Shown here: positions 24,119 through 33,901 of the stretch, piece after piece
How the letters are laid out: every line of letters begins with the position of its first letter
How positions within the stretch are numbered: position 1 is the first letter of the stretch
NCBI GenBank assembly: GCA_029448655.1
Contig: JACCLO010000001.1
Coordinates: 3,348,001-3,412,000 of the forward strand
Origin: Wolfiporia cocos
Taxonomy: Eukaryota > Basidiomycota > Agaricomycetes > Polyporales > Phaeolaceae
Direction of reading: 5' to 3'
Length of the DNA: 64,000 nucleotides
Notes under the pieces: generated by a model
Database searches by the model: none
What the model was told of the DNA's origin: nothing
The model's input: only the letters and a program-made list of their open reading frames with translations
Translations under genes and position numbers: made by a program

Positions 24119-25842
24119 ATGTCGGCGGCATATACCTACGTCGACACCCCGAATCCAAACCTGGTATGCACCTTTGAGCAATGAATGAATGCACTCAATC
24201 AATTGCCTGCAGATGTGCTGCATATGTCGGTACGCGGGCAAGTTTTGGCTACAGTTCCGAATCGCTTACACAACAAAGAGCTCCGTTTCTCGACCCATGC
24301 ACAACGCGTACATGCTGCCATACGTTCTGCTATGACTGCATTGCTCGAGCTCTCTCAGTAACTCCTCAATGTCCCATAGACCGCTGTCCCCTCTCCATCG
24401 ACGATCTTACCGCTGCTGACCCTGTGATTCGGAATGTGCGTAGCCCTGTTCGGGTCTTTGAAGTCGAATGACAGTGATCGTCCGAATAGCTGGTGGACGA
24501 GATGGTGGTAGAGTGCCCTCAGCGTAGCGCAGGATGCAGCTATATCTCTCAGAGGCTACTGATGGTCGCTCATCTTCGGGATACGTGCGACTTCATCGAC
24601 GTACCATGCCCTGAGGCATCATGCGAAGGGGTGATGCGTAAAGACGCCGCTCACCACAACCATGCTCTTGGTCGAGCCACCGTCGAAGCTACCGGAAAAC
24701 GAGTAGATTCCACAGCCGACTGCGGTAACTCGTCTCATTCCCATGCGACACAGCGAGACGATGCACCCACGAATCTCCCTTCAGATTCAGCACATACCTC
24801 ACCAGATCTAGCGGCAACCGAGAATCTCGTGGCAGAAAATGCCATGTTGCGTCTACGGTTGTCGGCACTGGAGGGAATGGTGAATGTCATGCGTCAGGAG
24901 CTCCAGGACGTCCAGCGTGCTTTGGGGCCATGGTACCGACCCAGGGTCGCAGATACACAATCATTCCCGAATCAGGGAGAACTGAGGCCTGAAACAAGCT
25001 ACACCAGCCCAAGCGCACCCCATGTGGCGCCGTTCTCTACAGCAAGTTCAAACGAGAGCAACGACACTACTAGAACAGAGCATGCGTCCGCACCCCGGCC
25101 CACCGGCTCTCCTGACGTATCCAGCACCGACTTCGCCTCGTATTTCCCCTCGGCAGAGGAGGTAGACGTAGACGTATACTCTCCCAACCTCGTCCGGTAC
25201 GCCCCCCAGATCCAGCCTCTCCCGTCTCTGCGAGCGACCGCCGCGCACGCCTCCGCCGGCGAGCAGCGCAGCGCGCCTGCCCCGCCGCAACCGCAGCCGC
25301 AGCCGACCCAGCCCGTCTTCTCTCCCGCCACCTTCAGCCCCATCTACCCACACGGGCCATCCTCCTTCGGCACGCCCCTCGCCTACAGCACCCCGTCCGC
25401 GGCCCTCCCGCCAACCGCAATGCAGGTCCCGCCGCTCGACCCGACGCAACCGCTCCCGCACACGCTCGCGTCGCTGCACGCGTCCCTTGCGTCCCTCGCC
25501 GGCGCGCTCGGCGCGCTCGCCAGCATGCGTGCGCAGGAGGCACTCTACACCGGCGAGGAGCTCCGCGGCCTGCGTGCGGGCGTGCACGGGCTGCGCATGC
25601 AGGCAAGTCGATCTTGACTAACGCGATTGTAAGCGGTGTGCGCTTATGGGTTTGCGTTGCAGATGCACGACATGCTGACGCCGCGTGCGGTCCCCCGCGA
25701 GCCTGCCATGGCTACTACAAGCGCGGGTGGGAGCGTTGGGGAGGGTGTGATGCCGGCAGGAATCGGACAGCTTGCTTGGCTTGCGCATGGACCACGTCCT
25801 TTTGGCCCGCCTCCCCTGCCTCCCTCTGTCACGAAGCTTTGA
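24119..25842 (+). CDS. RING finger and TRAF-type zinc-finger protein
   Basis: Exons 24119-24163, 24213-24229 (17 nt), 24279-24435, 24490-25602 and 25663-25842 give 503 residues. The RING domain is built across the first three exons: MCCICR, then C..C.H..C..C in TRTCCHTFCYDCIARAL and a final CPIDRCPL. A TRAF-type zinc finger follows (VECPQRSAGCSY, HLRDTCDFIDVPCPEASC), then a helix with leucine spacing (NAMLRLRLSALEGMVNVMRQ) likely to be a coiled coil, and a long Pro/Ser-rich region. It is probably an E3 ubiquitin ligase; substrate unknown. The last intron (25603-25662) begins GC in the consensus CAG|GCAAGT, with a branch-like CTAAC. Reading through it instead stops after five codons. Confidence 0.85.
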
Positions 25843-27186
25843 GCTTACATGCAAAGTCCTGGTCTCCATGAGCACCACTGGTAAGATTGGTATTTGACGT
25901 ATTTGTATGTTCCAGTCGGTCATTTGAGAGTTTTACACATCCCACAAAGCACAGATCGCTCCGCAATTCGCGAGATAACGATCTGTTCGCATCTCACATG
26001 ACTCTAGGTATACCAGCTCAACCAAGCAATGGTCCTAGAAATGTATCTATGGTTTGATATGGAGTAGCTCCCTAAAGCGACACTATCACCGTGACGCCAC
26101 AATGTCGTACATCATTTAGATAGGCCAAAGTACAGCCAATATAAATGCCATCTAGATTGAGGTATACTGGATATTCCGCATCTGCATGGGCAAGATCAGA
26201 ACCATTCTCCGGTCAAGAACATAGCTTAGACTTAGAGTTGTTAGACAGGCTTGGGCACATGACCGTAGCCACCGAAATGGCAGTTGCATTTGCATTTTCG
26301 GAGATCAATCGCTCACTGTTGAACTCGATTGGCAGAAGATGCATTCGTTTGCTTCAAGATGCCCTCACTGATATCATGATCAAACACCGAGTGCAGCAGA
26401 TGCTGTATATTGGTATTGATGAAGGATATGCATGCTTTATCGTAGGTCTTCGACAACACCCAAATGGTAGGGCTGCATACATGTGTCCTCTCTCGCGTCC
26501 GGCTTCATTCTTTGAATCTAATGCTCGCTGATCCAACCGAGACTCAATCAAGAGCAAATGTCCATCTCATACGGGATGCCAGATTTGCAATGTGAGGCTG
26601 AGGGATGATGTGACACATGCTTGTGTGTGGGATGAACTGTGCATGTTGGTCTCAGCCTGTGGCTATGTCATGTCACTGTACAGAACGCCCAAGCGTCGCC
26701 ATCACAACAATGTTCAACGTTCCGTTCTACCCGTGCGGTTTGTCAGCATTTCTCGGGTAGACTCTAGGATTCCTGTTACCTTGTGCGAAGATCTTGCGGC
26801 AGTTGAAAGAACCTTTCGGGGCACTGTTGAGCAACTGCCGAGCGCCGTACCTTTCTAGGGTGAGCATGATGCTTACCATGACACCAGTATACAGAGATTG
26901 GTGTCCCATCGGGGAGGAGGGTGCAATATTCATCCTATTCCTCTTACTAGGTGTACAGTAGAACGGTCATCTGCGGACATCAAATGGAACGTTGGACCGT
27001 GACGAAGACAGCATAACATAAGTATAATTTACTGTTAAGGACGGGCAGTAGTGGGTATTACAGGCTGTAGACGGATTTATATTGTGCTTGTCCGCAATTA
27101 TCGTAATCAATTTCACAGATTATTCCCTCGGACGAGTCGTGGTGTGCGAGCACACGAACAGCAGTGAGCCAAGGGAAATATACTAA
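25843..27186. other. Intergenic or relic DNA right of the RING gene
   Basis: Lower G+C than the preceding block. A 128-codon open frame on the plus strand (26145-26531) has no recognised domain, and its neighbours in other frames are broken. I see no transposon signature. Possibly a decayed gene. Confidence 0.4.
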
Positions 27187-28789
27187 TCAAGTGCGAATTC
27201 GATGTGTGCTCAGCTGGTCCAGTTCGAAAGTTCCGACGTATGTGTCACGCGGGTATTGCGCTCGTTCATCCTCCACGGATTCGATGTCGACGAAGATCTC
27301 GCCTGGATGCAAGCCTCGTCGCCACCGTACGCGGCTGAGCTCGGCTGCACTCAGGAGGGTGTCAGCATCCGTGTCCAAGGCTGCGGCGAGCGAGTGGATG
27401 CTAAACATCAAGCGCGAGACACAGACAGATGGTACCGACATGATGAGGCTAGCGGAAACACGATCAGTCATGGCATGGCTTATGATACTTGTTGCGCGGT
27501 ACAAGACGCACTCGGAGTACGTAGCCGACAACATCACCTAGCGTGTGTGAGACTGGGAACCTCGAAAGCTCGTTCAGAATCAGCTCACCGCCTCATCTTT
27601 GTTCTGTACGGAGCCGGCTGTTGCCCAAATTGCTGCGCCTGATACATGTGAAACATATCACATGAGGCTATCGCATCGGTTGCAGTGCGGGAGAGAACGC
27701 ACCGAATACCATAATGTAGAATACACCACCGCTAGTGCGCAATCAGCTCAACATGCTATAGCACGAAAAGCAGAAGCTCACTCCTGCGTCAGGCGGAATA
27801 GAAGCGGAGCATTCGTTCCTCTACCGCTCATCTGCACTGCAGGCCACGCAGTCGCCATGAATAACACTGTATGCAAGATTAAGTTGGGCGCGTAGACCTT
27901 CCACATGTCGTAAGACAGTGGAATTGCGCATCCGGATCTCAGCTTAGGCATCGCCGCCAATGTCGAGGCGAATGCGGATGTTACCATTGCTGTCTGTACA
28001 ATGGATACCGCAGTGCAGGCTATGTAGATGCACACGACGCATAGTCTTGCGGCCTTCCTTCGAGAGTACAGATACCAGATTCTTAGAACGATGATACCTT
28101 GAAAAGATGGTAACCCCCAGAATGTGAAGATAGATATTGATTCACCTTGCACCACAACGAGGGTAACAATTGCTAGGTAGGATGTCGTTGGAACGAGCTT
28201 AGAGCATCTAACTTCGCTGTAAGCGCAAGGGCATACGCAAATAATGATACTTACGTCTAAGTTAAGCGACTGTCAGCAATTGATAACGCTGGGCCAATTC
28301 GTAGCTACCCACATTCGGTGACAATTCAGGCCCCAAGAAACCTGGTGCATAGCTGAGCTTCAAGCTTGAGTCTCGAGAGTCTATGCTACTGCTTACCCAT
28401 GACATTCAAACTAAATAACAATGAGACGTCGTTTCATGAGACTATTTTCATACTTACATTTGTACGGTAGGCGCCAAATATCGGTTCTATAATAGACACA
28501 CCGCTATTACCCACTAGCGGCATTGCATAAATTTGCCTACTCACGACGAAGAAAAGCAAGCGAGATATTGACCACGGCCCGCTCCAGAAATAATCGATCT
28601 GGAAGAGTGTTCGACACAGCTGGTGCTACAGTGGACATTTGAACATACCTCATCAGAAATCGTTAAGGAATGGTCGTACAGGAGGAGGGCTAAAGAAGTG
28701 AGTGAGACATAAGCCCCAGTGCGCATTGCTTGCATTTCTAGAGCGTTAACTTGACTGTCATCTTGTCCTATTGACGACATTATAGGCAT
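27187..28789 (-). CDS. DUF6533-family multi-pass membrane protein
   Basis: Basidiomycete-specific 7TM-like family of unknown function. The N-terminus carries the DUF6533 signature: LTSLALLLYDHSLTISDE, IDYFWSGPWS, LLFFVNRYLAP, each on a small exon. Later segments include SYLAIVTLVVVQG, IIVLRIWYLYSRRKAARL, ACTAVSIVQTAMVTS and YAPNLILHTVLFMATAWPAV. The C-terminal exon (27537-27187) has VPSVCVSRLMFSIHSLAA followed by AELSRVRWRRG, a usual end of this group. At least nine exons are needed. Most junctions are good GT-AG, but the order between about 27600 and 27760 and around 28220-28350 could not be fixed. It may be intact or recently decayed. Confidence 0.7.
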
Positions 28790-29319
28790 CGCAGGACCAG
28801 AGCCATAGCATGTCCCTTCCTTGCCAATATATGTAGGACTTTGGTGGGATCGTCTCTGCTGTCAATCAAGGACAATAAATGATAAGCGGTAGCATATTGT
28901 TCTTGTCAGCTGTGTCTGACAGGAAATCGCGGACAGGCTGCTAACTACACCACTGATTGTGGGTATAGCCACAATCCATGTCCAATTGGGAGTAGGGCAG
29001 GGTCTATCTGTTACAGAAGCCATAGCCGCGATCACTGGCATGTGACAGATGACACTTTTGTGATCGTTCTGTATCCTCTCCATTGTACATCAACGGTCAA
29101 ATCCGCTGAGCGCCGGTAGACTGGATGTTTCTTCCGACTTGATACGGAATTTGACGGTCAGGCAACCAGATAATCGGAGGGCAATCATGAGACGAGGCAT
29201 TCGGAGGCTGTGTCGTCAGGCACCAATGAAGCCCAGGTAGCACACGTCAGGGAAGTGGTAATGCACTGAATCGCTAAATTGATGCTGAGCATCTGCAGTC
29301 TTCCCTACTCTATCGCACC
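28790..29319. other. Intergenic region between DUF6533 gene and amine oxidase relic
   Basis: About 530 bp upstream of two divergently oriented genes. Short minus-strand open frames only. No motif assigned. Confidence 0.4.
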
Positions 29320-29596
29320 ATGGCTTCAGTGATGAATCCTCTTGCTCAATCTGCGCAAATTATCCTGAGGGAAGAGCAAGATGCAAAATACACCTTCGAT
29401 GCTCTCCCGATTCCACAGCAGCAATCTACTCAAGCGACGGCCGATCTAGTTGTCTGTCAGTATATCATTCGTAGAGTTTCAGTCAATTATCTTAATCTGC
29501 CAACTGCCCTTCGCTTAAGAAATCGCAGTTGCGAGCTAGGTTTGCACGCAGATTAATCTGCTAACTGCGGCAGATTAATCTACTGTGACAATAAAA

Positions 29597-29686
29597 TGGT
29601 ACATCCCGGATTCGAACCAAGGACCTTAGCACAGATCAGAATAAGAGCATCGCAGCATAATTAGCCAACTGAGCCATAGTGGCAAC
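29597..29686 (-). ncRNA. tRNA-like sequence in left arm of foldback element
   Basis: 90 nt reading leftward. An A-box-like GGCTCAGTTGGC, a perfect B box GGTTCGAATCC and a terminal ACCA are present. The 5' and 3' ends do not pair into an acceptor stem, so it is not a functional tRNA gene but could hold internal Pol III promoters. Confidence 0.6.
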
Positions 29687-29970
29687 ATTTACCTTTGACC
29701 AATCAAAATATATATAACGCAAATTTTACACACAATTTCGCAAATCATCAAGGCAACTAACTGCTCCAACAAGCATACAGAAATCAATGATAGTGGTAGC
29801 TTGATTTACCATGCTTGACCTGGAGCAACTCACCATGGGAAAGCTGAATACACTGGAATCACAGGTCTTTAGAGGCAGATTCATTTGTATTTGTGTTATG
29901 GAAGATGTTAAACTGCGAAAATGAAGTTTACAAAATACTCTATATATTGCTTAAAATGGGACACACACTA

Positions 29971-30060
29971 GTTGCCCTGTAGCTCAGTTGGCTAACATAT
30001 GCTGCGATGCTGTTATTCCCATCTGTGCTAAGGTCCTTGGTTCGAATCCGGGATGTACCA
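29971..30060 (+). ncRNA. tRNA-like sequence in right arm of foldback element
   Basis: 90 nt, inverted counterpart of 29597-29686. A-box-like TAGCTCAGTTGG at 29980-29991, B box GGTTCGAATCC at 30039-30049, terminal ACCA at 30057-30060 followed by a T4 run. No acceptor-stem complementarity. Probably a tRNA-derived Pol III head. Confidence 0.6.
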
Positions 30061-32356
30061 TTTTATTGTCACAGTAGATTAATCTGCCGCAGTTAGCAGA
30101 TTAATCTGCGTGCAAACCTAGCTCGCAACTGCGATTTCTTAAGCGAAGGGCAGTTGGCAGATTAAGATAATTGACTGAAGTCCCTCGTCATTCGACCTCG
30201 AGACTCTCAGGATCCTCCCGGGGGACACCACAGAGCACCGTATGATCTACCGTTCCCAATTCCACGAGGGCCTAGCGTGCCACGCACGAGCACTGTTGCG
30301 CTTCCCCCCCTTGATCAAGTACTTTCCGGCGGTCAGAAAATAAAAGTGGGAATCTTAGTAGCAGGATTGTGCGGATTGTATACAGCTATGATACTGGATG
30401 ACTTCAGCGCGTACTTTGTGTACGAGCTCTTGGAGGCAGAGCCCGAGCATATCGGGGGCCGGTTGTAGACATATGAGTTCTCTGATGCCGAGAATGACTA
30501 TTATGTGCGTACGGTCAGCTTTTCAATTAAAGTCTATGTATATGTTGTTTTACACAGGACCGTGGAGCAATGCGGTTCCCGCAAATCAAATTCATGGAAC
30601 GTTGGTTCGAGCTGATAGATAGGCTCAAAATGACAGACAAGCTCATTCCCTACTACTTCGACACTCCACAAATTCGCTTCTTCAACAATGGGAAGGTCAA
30701 AAAGAGCGATGTGGAAATGTATGAGAACCTCGTAGAGGATGTATTCGGTCCTTTCAAGAAACTTCTCAGAGAAAATTTCTACAAAGGTTGGAGCTCCAGA
30801 AATATGATGGTCTCTCTACGAGAGCTTATATGCGCAATCGTATGGGCTATACAGCAGAGGTATGTCATGTTAAAGTTTGTTCTATAGCCTGTTTGTTGAC
30901 CCATTGTGTGTCTTGACAGAAAGTGAATATCCTGGAAACGCTCTTCTCGGCGTCAAACCTCTATGATTGCGCTTTCAGTGAGGCGGTCATGCATTCTCTC
31001 ATGTTGGACGACCCAAAGGAATGGAATTGCATACAGTGAGAACCCAGCTTCTCCTTTCTTATGCATAATGCTCATACACCTTCTCGGAAAGGGGTGGTGT
31101 TCACTCAGTTGCAGAAAAGATGGCGCAAGGACCGATCAAACAGAAGCTTTTCATGAACAAGCGAGTGACTGCCATCGCTCCGGCTGGTCGAGAGAACGAC
31201 CAAGAACCGCCGAAATGGTTTGAAGTGACAGTCTCTGGCGAGGAAGCGCCACGCACTTATGACCATGTCGTCTCCACCTTGCTGCTATCGGCTCTGTCCA
31301 TGGTGGACTTGTCGAAGTGCGAACTTCCATGGCAAGCACAGATGGCTATCAGAATGCTCCACGACGACTCTTCCGTTAAGGTCGCCATCAAGTTCACTCG
31401 CAGATGGTGGGAGGCACTCGGACACAGGGATGGTGTATCATAGCCAGCTACACCAGGATGCTGTCCATCAGGGTGCATTTGCCCACGGTGCGAACTCCTT
31501 GGAGGAAAAAACCCTTCTGGATATCATCTTGAGAGATTTGGTTGATATACATCAGATGGATAAGCAAACGTTGCGCGAGATGGTAGTAAGACATGATGTA
31601 TGATGTGTGGAACTGGAGTTATAACCCAAACTCGACAGGTGTGTTCCATCTGCGTTCGACGCGTACAGCTTCTAATGACAGATAGGCGCGTTTGCTCTCT
31701 TCAATCTTGGATAATTCAATAGTTTGTATCCTCGGGTGACCTCACCCTGGGCTGATCGATTGCACTTCGGCGAAGAAGCTACAAGCGTGTTCCACGCGTA
31801 TGTTTCATTTTATTGAACGCTTCATAGATGTCAATGTGATATCTCATTCAACAAAGCTGAGTCATTGGAGCCTTAGATTCCGCTTGGCGTTGTGTTAAGG
31901 AGATCGTACGTAAATTGCAACATTACATGGGTCTTTGAATGTCGACTCATCTGCTCTTTACATGTTCCCAGCTCATTAATCATGGCCGGGCGGACCTCCT
32001 CCTGATTATACATCAGAAATGGGGTAGAGTGGATGAATTTGACCATGAGCTGCTGAACAAACAAGTCGCTCTGGGATACTACGACTTCAGGTCTAAACAC
32101 GTGAATGAGCGGGGAGGCCAGGCGTGAAAGCATTCACCTTCAGATCTCTCGATCTTCTGCTGAGGAGCCACAGCAGTCAGCGAGGGTTGTATGAATGTAC
32201 GGTACCCGGATCGAGACTTGTGACATCTTTTATCATTCCACTGTTTGGCACTTAATTGCGAGGTGTGTTTGCGACCTTGTCGTGTCTCCTCGTGCAATCG
32301 CACAATGGGATCACAATGTCTGTTATCCGATCGAGGCAAGATGATGAAGCGATAGA

Positions 32357-33533
32357 TCATAAATTATCCCATGGAAGAGGCCCATCGAAGGTTGTCGTTT
32401 GACCACCTGTCCTGTCTCCCGGACACCAGTCGAACAGCGCAGCCAGCTCCGGCGACGATGTATAGTATGAATGGTACCGTATGAACGGGTTCCGGGTGCG
32501 GCGTTTGGAGCGTAGCAGGTCATGACACCCATACGTGTCGAGGGTATATGGGAAGTATCCGTTCAACCTCTAGTAAATTAATCAATACAACAAATAATCA
32601 TATCGAAAGAGAACCCAACCCACCTCCCCCTCCAGCGCCTTCTTGTATTCCTCGCCCTCCGCGTCGATGCCGACGTAGTGGAAGCGCGCACGGGGCCAGC
32701 GTAGCGCGGCGCGGTGGAGCTCATTGAAGCGCTGGTTCTTGAAGCCGTACCCAACAACGGTAATCTGCACGGGGTACCGCCCGGTGTACTCATGAAAGCG
32801 TGCAATGGAGAACAGCAGGTTCTGGTACGAGTCGAGCGCAAAATCCTCCGTTGTCGCGCGGAGAGGCGCCGCGGATGCGTTCAGCGCGCCCGTGGCGAGC
32901 GCAAGGCGCATATAGGACTCGCTCTCGGTCGTAGTGGATGTGCGCCGTGTTTGGCCACTATGTCGCGGTCACGGTAAAGATCTACGCGAGCTGTAGACGG
33001 GAGGGTGAGGGAGGACATACCCGCTGAAGACGACGAGCGCGTGATCATCCTGTTGAGCGAGCTCTGCACTGATATAACCCTGGTCATGGCGTATCCACGG
33101 TGCGAAGCAAACGAGTCAGAGCTCACGCAGTCGCAATGTGTTTGTAGAACGCCGCCACACGTCCGCCACCTCTCTGGTATGGCTCCAAGATCCATTCATT
33201 GTCGTCTAGTCGTTTTGCAGGATCTATCCCTATCCAAATAGCATGTCCAGGAACTATGATGAGATGATCAAGCGTCGACAGCGTTTCGTCCCGCTGTATA
33301 GTCTCCACAATGCCGAAGGGCTCTCCGTCTGCGTGCGGGTAAGCTCTTGGCGAGGTATAGTAGTGATTCATGTTGACCAAGAATGAGAAAATAGCGAAGG
33401 TCGAGAGCAGCAACAGCCCGAGATTCGTGATGCGGGCGCGGGTTAACAAGACATCGCGCGTGCTTCTGTGAGACCCTGCGCCACCCCTCGAAAACTGTCG
33501 TCTGGAGGTATAGGAGGCTGGAAGCGGGAGCAT
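32357..33533 (-). CDS. DUF218-domain protein with N-terminal signal anchor
   Basis: Exons 33533-33127, 33079-33021, 32957-32624 and 32569-32357. One hydrophobic segment (NLGLLLLSTFAIFSFLVNM) near residue 40 suggests a type II membrane or secretory-pathway anchor. The lumenal part has the fungal DUF218 landmarks: LDHLIIVPGHAIWIG, EWILEPYQRGGGRVAAFYKHI, HALVVFSGGQTR, TTTESESYMRLAL, QITVVGYGFKNQRF and YGCHDLLRSKRRTRNPF. Function is unknown; bacterial relatives include YdcF. The first intron is out of phase by one base with strict GT-AG splicing (exon 1 ends in phase 2, exon 2 needs phase 0), so there may be a one-base error, a real frameshift or an unusual junction. The start is the first in-frame ATG; the upstream extension lacks one. 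Confidence 0.78.
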
Positions 33534-33901
33534 AGGCGGCGCGCCGTAGGGCTCAGATGAGAGTAGGAGAGACGAGCTCACTGAGCAGTGGCTGGCCTCG
33601 CTGAAGCGGCGGAGGTGAAGCGGGAAGCGTCCATGTGGCTGCGCTCAGCACACGATCATGATCTGATCGCCGATCCAGGTTGTGTACACCAGTCGACAGC
33701 AGCCGCGCCGGCTTCAATCTCGAATGAATTGATACCCTTCATCGACTCTCGAGCAGTTGTGCTTTATAGAATGAATAAATTATACTGTATAGAAGACGCG
33801 CAGGATCGAAGGTCACAAGCAGCGTTCCGACACAAATATAGTCGTCTCTACTTTTACTGTTAGGCCCCGGTAAAACGTATGGATTTACATTGCCAAATTC
33901 A
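33534..33901. other. Intergenic region between DUF218 gene and ferroportin
   Basis: Promoter side of the DUF218 gene and 3' side of ferroportin. Contains an imperfect palindrome around 33650-33672 (cgatcatgatctgatcg). No exon supported. Confidence 0.35.

Larger units (their letters stand above)
29478..30179. mobile_element. 702-bp foldback element with tRNA-like arms
   Basis: Two inverted arms of equal length, 29478-29686 and 29971-30179 (209 bp each), flank a 284-bp unrelated centre. The outer roughly 160 bp of the arms read as identical or almost so; the inner, tRNA-like part has several differences. Each arm carries 14-bp palindromic GCAGATTAATCTGC blocks and a tRNA-like head with A- and B-box motifs, pointing outward. 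There is no open frame for a transposase, so it is non-autonomous: either a MITE/foldback element or a pair of tRNA-derived SINEs inserted head to head. A target-site duplication could not be identified by eye. It sits inside the N-terminal coding part of the amine oxidase relic. Confidence 0.85.
29320..32126 (+). pseudogene. L-amino-acid oxidase-like flavin amine oxidase, pseudogene
   Basis: Pieces in collinear order match fungal L-amino-acid oxidase/flavin monoamine oxidases. They are an N-terminus (ILREEQDAKYTFDA), YRSQFHEGLACHARALLRFPP, a degraded Rossmann motif (GILVAGLCGLYTAMILDD, where the family has GxGxxG), then AMRFPQIKFMERWFELIDRL and SASNLYDCAFSEAVMHS. These are followed by FEVTVSGEE, LRDLVDIHQMD and a C-terminus with QKWGRVDEFD. 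Lesions: a 702-bp foldback insertion at 29478-30179; a frameshift at a C7 run (30304-30310); an in-frame TAG at 30466-30468 directly after GGRL; a stop at 31441-31443 with missing substrate-domain sequence after it; and a TAA at 31712-31714 where the family has a Gln-Phe motif. It is not expected to encode an active enzyme. Confidence 0.88.

Noticed and set aside
26145..26531. 128-codon plus-strand frame as a gene
   Set aside because: No recognisable domain, no convincing splice partners and surrounding frames are broken.
29597..30060. Two functional tRNA genes in the foldback element
   Set aside because: A and B boxes are present but the 5' and 3' ends cannot form an acceptor stem and the D/anticodon regions do not fold cleanly.
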